Shown here: positions 14,996-22,294 of the stretch, in pieces
Layout of the letters: every line of letters begins with the position of its first letter
Numbering within the stretch: the first letter of the stretch is position 1
Assembly: GCA_050330975.1 (NCBI GenBank)
Contig: JBHJHK010000075.1
Location: 1 to 33,982 of the forward strand
Direction of reading: 5' to 3'
From: JBHJHK01 sp050330975
Lineage (GTDB): Bacteria; Pseudomonadota; Gammaproteobacteria; Competibacterales; Competibacteraceae
Length of the DNA: 33,982 nt
Notes under the pieces: generated by a model
The model's input: only the letters and a program-made list of their open reading frames with translations
The model's database searches: none
What the model was told of the DNA's origin: nothing
Translations under genes and position numbers: made by a program

Positions 14996-17610
14996 CCACA
15001 AAACGACGGTTTGGAGGCATCCTTGCCCTCTTGTTGACGGGAGGGTGGTGGCTAACCCCGGCCCTGCCGCCGGTCCACGCCCAGGGGCCCACCACCCCCG
15101 AGGCCTGGATCGATACCCTTTACCAGGCCCTTTATGGACGCCCGGGAAGCGACCTCGAGGTAGCGCTCCAGCTGGAGCGGTTGGCAGCGGCGGGGCCCGC
15201 CGCCGTGGCCGTGGACCTGATCGAGGGGGATGAATTCCAACGCCAGGTACTGCCAGTACTCCAACTCTATGTGGCGACCTTCGAGGTACTGCCCAGCACC
15301 ATTCGCCGCCAAACCCTGCTCCAGCGCCACCGCGAAGGGGAATCCCTGGCGAGCCTCGCCGCCGAATTCGTTCCGGGGCTGGGGGTGGCTGGAAATGATC
15401 CCTATGTCCCCGGGCCCTTTATGGCCAATCTTTACCGCCGAGTACTCCAGCGCGAGCCCGACCCGGCTGGGGCGAGTTTTTGGGTCCATCACTTGGCGGC
15501 GGGGGCCCCTCCGGGGGTGATCCTGAGCGTCTTCGTCGCCTCCCCAGAGTATCAAGCCCGCACCGGCCACGAGGTGGCCCTGCGGCTCCTGGCCCAGGGG
15601 GTCTTCCAACGGGCTCCGGGCCCCAACCTCGCCCAACGGGCCCAGTTGCCCTTGGCCACCGCTGTCGCCGAGGCCCTGGCCGACCCCAGCGGTCCCCCGG
15701 CCCCCCAGCCCTTGCGGGCCTTTGCCAGCTCGGCGGCCCTGGCGGAATACCTCCTCAATGCCCGGGCCCTGGGGGGGTTCCGGGGCACCGATACCTTTGC
15801 CCCGGCCCCAGAACAAGGGGGTAACGCCCCAACCGACGTCTCCACCACCAACCTCCAGGAGGTGGGGGTTGACGAAGCCGACCGCATCAAAAGCGACGGC
15901 GAGTATCTCTATATGCTCACGGCCCCCGAGATTCCCTTTCCCCCGATTTTCTTTACCGACTTGGGGGAAGAGCCCCCCTTGATAGAACCCGAGCCCCCCC
16001 AACTGGTGACCTCAACCCTGGAGACCGCTGGCCCCCGGGAAGTCCACCGCCAACCCCTGGACAGCGCCTATGATTGGCAAGGCTTGTACCTAGACGCCAC
16101 GGGCCTAGTGGCCCTGGGCACCCGAGCCGGTTGGAGCTATGGCTTTCCCGAACCCACCTTTGGCATCATCGCCCCGGTGTACGCCGGCCCCAGCGCCACG
16201 GCCTTGACGTTCTACAACCGCACCTCCCCCGCAGTCCCCGACCCCATTACCACCTTGACCTTCGACGGCGAACTCTTAAGCAGTCGCCGCCTGGGGGATA
16301 CGCTGTATCTGGTGCTGCGCCACGCCGCCTGGGAACAGGTAGTGCCTTTCGCCGAGGGCGCCATGGACCTGGCGGCCATCGACCTCCCCACTTGGCTACC
16401 CCGCTGGCGCCGGGATGGGGAGGATCAGGGAGAATTGGTGGCGGCGACCCAGTGCTACCGCCCCACCCTCCCCGCCGACGCCGTGACCCCGGAGCTGACG
16501 GTCATCGTCGCCTTGGACGCCGCCAGCACCAATCCCACCCCCGTCACCCGCTGTATGGTGGGCCCCACCGAAACCGTCTACGCCTCCACCGAGGCGCTGT
16601 ATCTGGCCACCACCGCCATGGACTACGCCTTGCCGGTGGAACCCGACGGCGACATTGTCTACCCCCCGGAATTCACCACCGATATCCACAAGTTCGCCCT
16701 AGATGGTGGCGTTGCCGAGGACCTCGACTACCGAGGTACGGGGATGGTCATAGGGCACTTGGGGTGGAATCTCGCCTCCAAGGCCTTTCGCCTCGGGGAA
16801 CGCGACGGAGTGTTGGCGGTGGCCAGTTCCCTGGGGGACACCTGGGGTGGCGATCCCCGGACCCGGTTGACCCTGCTCCAGGAGGGACCAGGGGATGTGC
16901 TGGACACCGTGGCCACCTTGCCCAATGAGCAGCGCCCCGACCCCATCGGCAAACCCGGCGAACGCCTCTATGGGGTACGCTACAACGGCCAGCGGGCTTA
17001 CCTGGTGACCTTCCGCATCATCGACCCCCTCTACATCGTCGACTTGAGCGATCCCCAAGATCCCTTTATCGCCGGGGAGTTGGCGGTGCCGGGCTACGCC
17101 GATTATCTCCAGGTGGTGGGGGATGGTCTCTTGTTGGGGGTGGGCAAAGACGCCGTCCCCGACCCCGAGGGGGAATTCCGCGGCGCCTGGTACCAGGGTC
17201 TGCAACTGACTCTCATCGACGTAGCCGACCCCAGGGCGCCGACGCTGCTGGAGCGGTTGGTCATCGGCGGGCGGGGGACGGAGACGGATCTCTTCCAAGA
17301 TCACCACGCCCTGGCCTGGTTGCCCCCGGCCAACGGCGCGCCGGGGCGTTTGGCGTTGCCGGTGCGCCTCCACGATATTCCCCCCGAGGGCGATGATGGG
17401 ATGCCCTGGCAGTTCTACCAGTGGAGCGAGACCGCCTTGCAGCTGTTTGAGATCGACCCCCAGGTCCCGAGTCTGGTGCCCGTGGGCCGGGTGGTGGACC
17501 CCGGCGCCGAGGCGTTTGAGTTTTGGGATGGCAGCGACCGGGCCTTGTTGGTCAACGATCAGGCGCTGTACATCCGCCGGGATGAGGTGTTGTGGGCTCC
17601 TTGGCCTTGA
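14992..17610 (+). CDS. Secreted beta-propeller protein with N-terminal DUF4214-like region
   Basis: This large exported protein (872 residues) has a signal peptide of about 27 residues ending in PVHA-Q. The region to about residue 250 resembles DUF4214 repeats, with helical units such as LYQALYGRPGSDLE and LYRRVLQREPDPAGASFWVHHL, the latter followed by VFVASPEY. The rest matches secreted beta-propeller domain PF09826: STTNLQEVGVDEADRIKSDGEYLYML, then GERLYGVRYNGQRAYLVTF, DPLYIVDLSDPQDP and GDGLLLGVGKD. PF09826 proteins are extracytoplasmic and of unknown role. I chose ATG 14992 (MTTKRRFGG) because its ATGA overlaps the preceding stop and GAGGA lies nine bases upstream; ATG 14983 would be too close to that site. 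It may be co-transcribed with the nrt operon. Confidence 0.85.
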   Translation: MTTKRRFGGILALLLTGGWWLTPALPPVHAQGPTTPEAWIDTLYQALYGRPGSDLEVALQLERLAAAGPAAVAVDLIEGDEFQRQVLPVLQLYVATFEVLPSTIRRQTLLQRHREGESLASLAAEFVPGLGVAGNDPYVPGPFMANLYRRVLQREPDPAGASFWVHHLAAGAPPGVILSVFVASPEYQARTGHEVALRLLAQGVFQRAPGPNLAQRAQLPLATAVAEALADPSGPPAPQPLRAFASSAALAEYLLNARALGGFRGTDTFAPAPEQGGNAPTDVSTTNLQEVGVDEADRIKSDGEYLYMLTAPEIPFPPIFFTDLGEEPPLIEPEPPQLVTSTLETAGPREVHRQPLDSAYDWQGLYLDATGLVALGTRAGWSYGFPEPTFGIIAPVYAGPSATALTFYNRTSPAVPDPITTLTFDGELLSSRRLGDTLYLVLRHAAWEQVVPFAEGAMDLAAIDLPTWLPRWRRDGEDQGELVAATQCYRPTLPADAVTPELTVIVALDAASTNPTPVTRCMVGPTETVYASTEALYLATTAMDYALPVEPDGDIVYPPEFTTDIHKFALDGGVAEDLDYRGTGMVIGHLGWNLASKAFRLGERDGVLAVASSLGDTWGGDPRTRLTLLQEGPGDVLDTVATLPNEQRPDPIGKPGERLYGVRYNGQRAYLVTFRIIDPLYIVDLSDPQDPFIAGELAVPGYADYLQVVGDGLLLGVGKDAVPDPEGEFRGAWYQGLQLTLIDVADPRAPTLLERLVIGGRGTETDLFQDHHALAWLPPANGAPGRLALPVRLHDIPPEGDDGMPWQFYQWSETALQLFEIDPQVPSLVPVGRVVDPGAEAFEFWDGSDRALLVNDQALYIRRDEVLWAPWP

Positions 17611-17914
17611 GGGGTGGTGGAGCCACGGGGGGGATTGGGGGAGATATCCCTGCTCCGAAGCCACCCCATCGAGTGAGGGGTGCGACCAAGGCATCGGGTT
17701 GAATTAGCCCTCCCCCACTATTTGGAGTTCAGAGGAGTCAAGACCAATTTGCGCTAAGTTGCGGGCGTAGCTTGTGAGGTTCTTCCCCTTTTCCAAGGGG
17801 GAAGAACACGCTGGATCGCCATCTCTGCAGACATTGTCAGCCCCCTACGTGGCTCATCTAGCCTAGCGGGGTCGGTCTTGGCAAGTCATCATGCAAGGCA
17901 GGCATAATAATTCT
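17611..17914. other. Intergenic stretch with one strong hairpin
   Basis: No gene is supported here. It separates the propeller gene from the convergent toxin gene. The clearest element is GTTCTTCCCC (17779-17788) paired with GGGGAAGAAC (17798-17807), a 10-base stem with a nine-base loop. There is no T-run on either side. It could end transcripts from both convergent genes, or be the edge of a lost mobile element. Confidence 0.5.
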
Positions 17915-18343
17915 TCAATCACTGTGTGGTTTCGCGTCGGCCGGGCGACGTTGGAGGGTTTTCCTAGAATTTTCTTTTATCCACTGCGCTAGTCCAGACT
18001 CAGTGATTTTGCCCGCTGCCAGCTCAGTAAAAGCAACTACAGCCTCAGATTCTGTGGCATCCAAATCGTATCCATTCATGTCGAGAAACACGCCAGCGAC
18101 GACCAGAGCAATCCGTTTATTTCCATCGACAAATGGATGATTCTTGGCAATACCAAAACTATAAGCCGCTGCCAAATCAAAAATTGATACGGATTCCTCA
18201 TAGTTGAAAAGCTGTTTTGGTCGCGCTAGAGCAGATTCAAGAAGTCCTTCATCCCTTAAACCGAAAGAGCCGCCGTGCTCTGTTATCAAAAGCTGATGCA
18301 CAGCAATGACAACATCTTGCCGCAACCATAGAGGTTCAATCAT
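17915..18343 (-). CDS. doc: Doc-type (Fic superfamily) toxin
   Basis: This 142-residue protein is of the death-on-curing family. The hallmark Fic/Doc motif is present as HPFVDGNKRIAL near residue 69, together with the N-terminal LYLRQDVV-like segment (here LWLRQDVVIAVHQLLI) and the GLRDEGLLESALARP block that is typical of Doc. Doc of phage P1 phosphorylates EF-Tu and stops translation. The catalytic His, Asp, Asn and Arg/Lys positions look intact. Its ATG overlaps the stop of the upstream antitoxin (ATGA), the normal order for such modules. The C-terminal 15-20 residues are unusually charged and may not be part of the fold. Confidence 0.92.
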   Translation of the reverse strand: MIEPLWLRQDVVIAVHQLLITEHGGSFGLRDEGLLESALARPKQLFNYEESVSIFDLAAAYSFGIAKNHPFVDGNKRIALVVAGVFLDMNGYDLDATESEAVVAFTELAAGKITESGLAQWIKENSRKTLQRRPADAKPHSD

Positions 18344-18564
18344 TTTGCCAGTTCATGTAAGGCATTCCGGTACTTTTTCATCACGGATTTAGCCGCTTCG
18401 AGCTGCTCTCCAAACTCGGGGTCGTGAGATGTTAGAGTAAATCCTTCACTATTTTCCACCAAGTATAAGACATCTCCTTCATTCAACCTCAATCTGTTCA
18501 TTAGTTCTTTCGGCAAGACAACACCCACAGCATCCCCAATAGCAGCCAGCTTTAGCTTAGTCAT
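18340..18564 (-). CDS. AbrB/SpoVT-type antitoxin of the Doc module
   Basis: This 74-residue protein starts with a swapped-hairpin AbrB DNA-binding domain (KLAAIGDAVGVVLPKELMNRLRLNEGDVLYLVE), followed by a helical tail (FGEQLEAAKSVMKKYRNALHELAK) expected to bind the toxin. It should neutralise Doc and repress its own promoter. The last four bases overlap the toxin start. A purine-rich GAGTGA precedes the ATG. The AT-rich 18565-18680 stretch upstream is the likely promoter and operator region. Confidence 0.9.
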   Translation of the reverse strand: MTKLKLAAIGDAVGVVLPKELMNRLRLNEGDVLYLVENSEGFTLTSHDPEFGEQLEAAKSVMKKYRNALHELAK

Positions 18565-18746
18565 TGGTCACTCACTCTACAGTATTTTTTGTAAATATCG
18601 CAACAGACTAACCAGTAGTCTCACTAGTGTCAAAGATTGCTTCTTACCTGAAATTTTTTTGATTTTGAAGCAAGTTATAGCATATGGGCGGTACCGATCA
18701 GACTTTTGGGTAGAACGTGGGGTTGATGACGCGCCAACCCCCTCAA

Positions 18747-19210
18747 CTATGCCAGCACAAGGCGTGTGTCGCACTGGCGACGGCGCGTGCATTGATCAGG
18801 CCTCAGCTTGCGCCAGCGGGCTTCGGCTCGGTGGAGCTTATCGATGAAGGCCAAAGTCCCGGTGGCCAGCGGCGAGGACTTGCCCCTGGGCAAGCGCTTT
18901 TGGACGTCGACGAACGCGCGTCGGGCATGAGCACAACTGCCGATCAAAGTTACCGGGGCGAAAGTCGACGGGAACCAAGGCCAAGTCGATCCTCGGGGGC
19001 AGGGGGCCGATCATCGCAAGGGGGTGGCAAACTGAGCTAGGACGTGACCCAACCACACCGGGTCAGTGCCCACCGGCAATGAAACGACAAGACAGCCCCT
19101 CCCGGGCAAAGGGTCACCTCGTGATCGGCACCTAGAGGCGGAGAGGGTCCGGTGTCGGTGTCCTCTACCATGGTGAACGCCACCGGCGGCGAGGCCGATG
19201 AGGGACACGC
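18747..19210 (-). pseudogene. IS66-family insertion sequence remnant (tnpA-tnpB-tnpC scar)
   Basis: Three pieces of an IS66 element lie in order on the minus strand. Around 19210-19011 is the end of a tnpA-like frame, with LPVGTDPVWLGHVLAQF in one frame and EVTLCPGGAVLSF in another, so it is frameshifted. Its TGA overlaps an ATG at 19014 that starts a tnpB-like segment (MIGPLPPRIDLALVPVDFRPG). Near 18950 this breaks off and joins a piece of the tnpC transposase core (GSCAHARRAFVDVQKRLPRGK...), which ends at 18747. All enzymatic parts are incomplete, so the element is dead. I did not find terminal inverted repeats. Confidence 0.75.
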
Positions 19211-19382
19211 CTCCAGGAGGCCTTCGCCCTCAAAGCGGCACGTTCAGGTGTTAAAGTAGGGGTCGCCGCTTTACGGCAGGCCTGCGCAATTTCGATGAAC
19301 ATTACAAAGCCCAAGTCAGCAGTTGGGTTCAATACGACAATTCTGGTATCGAGCCGATATTGCTCGATTGGAGTGAAAATCC

Positions 19383-19688
19383 ATGAGTAAACCTGACATT
19401 TCTACCGCTAGCGATCCCGACCTTCGCGCCTCATGGGATGCGCTACAACGCGCCGGTGCACTCGCCCGTCAAACAGCCGTTCAAACCAACACGAGCATTG
19501 TTGTTATTCAGAATGGTCGGGTGGTCCATATATCAGCCAGCGAATTGCGCACAGAAGACACCAATAATAAGACCGCCTCAAAACACCAAAGCTTGGCAAG
19601 CCACGCGCCGAATCCACTCAAGGGCAGCGTCGTCTTGGAGAAAGATATCCTGTCACCGCTCAGTGATGAATGGGACGCCGAGGGTTGA
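19383..19688 (+). CDS. Probable antitoxin of a degraded VapC module
   Basis: This 101-residue protein has an N-terminal helical region (LRASWDALQRAGALARQTAVQTN) followed by IVVIQNGRVVHI. Its C-terminal tail, PNPLKGSVVLEKDILSPLSDEWDAEG-like in character, resembles the toxin-binding peptide of VapB/Phd antitoxins. ATG 19383 follows GGAGTG at about eight bases. Its TGA overlaps a TTG that begins a VapC-like reading frame, the normal arrangement of such pairs. Because the partner toxin is broken, this antitoxin may be an orphan or may cross-neutralise the neighbouring PIN toxins. Confidence 0.65.
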   Translation: MSKPDISTASDPDLRASWDALQRAGALARQTAVQTNTSIVVIQNGRVVHISASELRTEDTNNKTASKHQSLASHAPNPLKGSVVLEKDILSPLSDEWDAEG

Positions 19689-19798
19689 TCGTTCTCGATA
19701 CCCATGCTTGGATTGGTTAGGCGAACGAATCGGAGCGATTGCCCAAACCGACTCGCCAATTGATTGAGCATGCCGATGGCGTTGGGATTCCCACGAAT
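19685..19798 (+). pseudogene. vapC: Truncated vapC (PIN-domain toxin) remnant
   Basis: Starting at the TTG that overlaps the antitoxin stop, the frame reads LIVLDTHAWIG, the typical PIN N-terminus with its first catalytic Asp. It then meets an in-frame TAG at 19718-19720. The same frame continues as ANESERLPKPTRQLIEHADGVGIP, which matches the following helix of this VapC group, and then homology stops. The rest of the domain, including the later acidic residues, is missing. The gene is therefore inactive. Confidence 0.7.
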
Positions 19799-19826
19799 TT
19801 TTTTCTGAACTGGAGAACCATTATTA

Positions 19827-20069
19827 ATGAAAGCCATCCGCACGATTCAAAAGGTGACCGAAGGTGAGGTTCGTCTGCAACTCCCCAAGCAGTTTTGGGG
19901 CAAGGAAGTCGAGATTATCGTCCTTGCTAACGATTCGCCGAAACCGCCAGTGACCAAAGGGCGGAAAAGCCTACACGGTGCTTTGAAGCAATACGCCAAG
20001 CCGGAACGCATGGCCGATGAATCAGCTGCCTGGCCGGATGCCGTGAAGGATAACCATGAGCCTAGTTGA
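19827..20069 (+). CDS. Antitoxin of a PIN-toxin module
   Basis: This small protein of 80 residues has an N-terminal strand-rich part (MKAIRTIQKVTEGEVRLQLPKQFWGKEVEIIVL). The C-terminal peptide (KSLHGALKQYAKPERMADESAAWPDAVKDNHE) resembles the toxin-wrapping tail of VapB-like antitoxins linked to PIN proteins. ATG 19827 follows GGAGAA at nine bases. The gene overlaps the next gene by 14 bases, as is usual for antitoxin-toxin pairs. Confidence 0.8.
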   Translation: MKAIRTIQKVTEGEVRLQLPKQFWGKEVEIIVLANDSPKPPVTKGRKSLHGALKQYAKPERMADESAAWPDAVKDNHEPS

Positions 20070-20391
20070 TGCCAATATCGTGTTGCGTTATCTGCTCGAT
20101 GACCATGTCGAGCTATCGCAACGGGCGGTTGATATTTTGGAACAGCAGACGGTTACCTTGCCTATCGAGGCTGCCTGTGAAGTGGTCTATGTGCTGCAAA
20201 AGGTCTATGAGGTGGGCCGCGATACTATCGCTGAGCAATTGGCCATGCTGGTACAGAATGAGCTGGTCTCCGTGGACAAGCCAGCCGCATTTTTCAGCGC
20301 GTTGGAGTGCTATAGCCGTAGCGGGCTCGATTTTGTCGATTGTCTGTTGTGGGGCTATCACAAGGAAGAACAGCAACAGATCTATACTTGA
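20056..20391 (+). CDS. vapC: PIN-domain toxin, apparently cut short at the C-terminus
   Basis: This 111-residue protein begins with the PIN strand SLVDANIVLRYLLDD (first catalytic Asp), followed by EAACEVVYVLQKVY (catalytic Glu) and SGLDFVDCLLWGYHKEE (second Asp). Such toxins are ribonucleases, many cutting tRNA or rRNA. Relatives continue with a segment of the type TFDKKL, carrying the last acidic residue; here the frame stops at IYT. A one-base change at about 20388 would open a further frame (SSRAALGDLKHLHW), so a late frameshift is possible. AAGGA precedes ATG 20056 at five bases. Activity is doubtful. Confidence 0.8.
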   Translation: MSLVDANIVLRYLLDDHVELSQRAVDILEQQTVTLPIEAACEVVYVLQKVYEVGRDTIAEQLAMLVQNELVSVDKPAAFFSALECYSRSGLDFVDCLLWGYHKEEQQQIYT

Positions 20392-20522
20392 GCAGCCGCG
20401 CGGCTTTAGGTGATTTGAAGCATTTACATTGGAGCACTACCCGATAACCACGCTGAGCGCTCACAACAGACCACCGACACTCTTAACAAGTCGCCGCTTT
20501 TTCCCAGCCCAGAGGTTACCGT

Positions 20523-20750
20523 ATGACCATTGACGAACTCATCACCTCGATTGCACCGCTCTCTCATGCGGATAAAATCCGCTTGGCTCAAGCTGTCTTA
20601 CAACATCTTGCCCATGAAGAAGGCACGCCTGAGCAGCCTTCAACCTCATTAGCGAAAGACTTTGAGCCAAAACGCTTCTACGGCGCTGCGCACCGCTCGC
20701 GCCAAGAGGTGGATCACTATCTGGCTTCTGCGCGGGAAGACTGGAATTAA
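20523..20750 (+). CDS. Antitoxin of a VapC module
   Basis: This 75-residue protein has an N-terminal amphipathic helix region (MTIDELITSIAPLSHADKIRLAQAVLQHL), probably for dimerisation. Its C-terminal part, DFEPKRFYGAAHRSRQEVDHYLASAREDWN-like in character, is typical of the antitoxin tail found upstream of VapC toxins. AGAGG precedes the ATG at about eight bases. The stop TAA at 20748-20750 touches the beginning of the toxin frame. Confidence 0.8.
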   Translation: MTIDELITSIAPLSHADKIRLAQAVLQHLAHEEGTPEQPSTSLAKDFEPKRFYGAAHRSRQEVDHYLASAREDWN

Positions 20751-21130
20751 TACACTATCTGTTCGACACCAATATAGTCATTTATTATTTCAACGGGCTG
20801 ACTGATGACGAGGCGTTGCACCAGATGCTGGCCGAGGGCTTCAATATCTCTATAATCACCCGGATCGAATTTCTGAGTTGGGGCGAATTTGCCAATGAGC
20901 CTACGCTTCACAATCAGGCTAGGGCCTTTATGGGTCATAGCCATGTATTCGAGCTTTCTGAAGAGATTGTGGAGCAGACCATTCGACTGAGGCAGCAATT
21001 TAAAATCAAGACCCCCGATGCCATCATCGCCGCGACCGCACTGATCCACGACATGACGGTTGTAACCAACAATAGTCAAGATTTCAGCCGCCTGGGCCTT
21101 AAAACGTTGGCCATAACCCTGAAGCCGTAG
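20750..21130 (+). CDS. vapC: VapC-type PIN-domain ribonuclease toxin (start codon unclear)
   Basis: The frame encodes HYLFDTNIVIYYFNG (first Asp), SIITRIEFLSW (Glu), KIKTPDAIIAATALIH (second Asp) and TVVTNNSQDF (last acidic site), so all PIN catalytic residues are present. The product would be about 125 residues. No ATG, GTG or TTG lies at the expected place. The options are an ATA at 20750, which touches the antitoxin stop and gives the usual length before the first Asp, or a CTG at 20759. The next standard codon, TTG 20816, would delete the first catalytic Asp. Either a rare start codon is used by coupling, or the gene has lost its start. Confidence 0.75.
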   Translation: MHYLFDTNIVIYYFNGLTDDEALHQMLAEGFNISIITRIEFLSWGEFANEPTLHNQARAFMGHSHVFELSEEIVEQTIRLRQQFKIKTPDAIIAATALIHDMTVVTNNSQDFSRLGLKTLAITLKP

Positions 21131-21292
21131 ACCGTGACCCAAGACCAACTTAGCTAACTGGGCAAGACCCTGTGGGTCATCGCCCGAGTATTTGAAAGAA
21201 CTGGGTTTACCGCCTGTGTGATAGGGGCGCGAGGCGGCGACGAGCAGGGACATCACCGGGACCACCGTGCCAGAATTCGGGGCTGCCCGCCC

Positions 21293-22294
21293 TCAAGCCA
21301 CCCGAGCCAACAACGCCCCCCGCGGACGCGCCTCCCACCAAGCCTGAGCCTGGGCCTGAGCCGCCTCGGGGGAGGCGACGCGACCCGTGGCCCACAGCCC
21401 CAATGCCGCCGTCGCCACCACCGCCGCCGCGCCGTACTCATCGTCGTGCTCCCCCCGCCACACCCTGGCCAAATCCGCCAAATCCAAGGCGGCGGGCTTG
21501 ATGTGGCGCCGGGCAAACAGCGCGGGCCAAGTCTCCGTGACCGCCTGGCCCCCCAGGGCGGCGTGGACGACGCAGTCCACATCGGGGTTGCGCTCCGCCT
21601 CCCCCCCCTCGCCGCGGATCACCACCACCCGGGGATCCTGCAACGCCACCGCCGCCGCCTGGTGGATGGCCAAATACCCCGGGTGGAAAATCCCCTGGAA
21701 CGAGGCGGCCGCCCGGGCGGGGTTGATCATCCGCGCCACGGTGTGCACCGGCGAGCGCAGCCCAAACAGAGGACGCAATTCGATGAGGGCCTTGAGACGG
21801 GGACTGATGGCCTCCAAGGGCAAATAGGCAAAATGGTGAGCCCGCAACCCCTCGGCGGCGGCGCCGTAGTCCGCGGCCACCGGGAGCCCCAAATACTCCA
21901 GGGCGTCCTTGAGATAAATCCGCCCGGCCGTGTGACCCTCGGCGCCGTGCATCAACACCCGCACCCCGTTGTGGGCCAACAGCTGGGCCGCCAACAACAG
22001 CCAGGGCAGATGGCGGCGCTTGCCGGCGTAGGAACTCCAGTCCAAATCCACGGCGGGGAAATCCGCCGGCGCCCCGCAGCGGGCCCGGATGGCCCGGACA
22101 AACCCCGCCACCTCGTCGCCGCTCTCCTCCTTGACCCGCAGCAACATCAAAAACGCCCCCAGCTGGACGTCCTCCACCCGATCTTCCAAGATCATGGCCA
22201 TGGCCGCCTCGGCCTCCTCCAGGGTCAACGCCCGCGAGGCCTTTTTGCCCCTTCCCAGGGCGGCGACAAAGGGGGCGAAGGGATGGGGGGTCAC
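21293..22294 (-). CDS. TrpD2/YbiB-like glycosyltransferase-family protein
   Basis: This 333-residue protein has the fold of anthranilate phosphoribosyltransferase and nucleoside phosphorylases. The N-terminal helical domain includes TLEEAEAAMAMILEDRVEDVQLGAFLMLLRVKEES. The phosphate/PRPP region (VLMHGAEGHTAGRIYLKDALEYLG) and the segment LFGLRSPVHTVARMINP, followed by GIFHPGY, complete the pattern. E. coli YbiB (TrpD2) of this group binds nucleic acids rather than making tryptophan. I chose GTG 22294 because it overlaps the cobA stop as GTGA and gives a normal N-terminus; a longer upstream frame runs into cobA. It is the last gene of the nas operon. A role in nitrate assimilation is not established. 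Confidence 0.82.
   Translation of the reverse strand: MTPHPFAPFVAALGRGKKASRALTLEEAEAAMAMILEDRVEDVQLGAFLMLLRVKEESGDEVAGFVRAIRARCGAPADFPAVDLDWSSYAGKRRHLPWLLLAAQLLAHNGVRVLMHGAEGHTAGRIYLKDALEYLGLPVAADYGAAAEGLRAHHFAYLPLEAISPRLKALIELRPLFGLRSPVHTVARMINPARAAASFQGIFHPGYLAIHQAAAVALQDPRVVVIRGEGGEAERNPDVDCVVHAALGGQAVTETWPALFARRHIKPAALDLADLARVWRGEHDDEYGAAAVVATAALGLWATGRVASPEAAQAQAQAWWEARPRGALLARVA

Noticed and set aside
17740..17810. Remnant end of an IS200/IS605-type element
   Set aside because: Only one hairpin supports this; no transposase or TnpB fragment is readable nearby.
21131..21265. Minus-strand frame in the gap after the last toxin (TGGKPSSFKYSGDDPQGLAQ)
   Set aside because: It reads like protein for about 30 residues, but the start is unclear, the rest is antisense to the toxin gene and I recognise no family.
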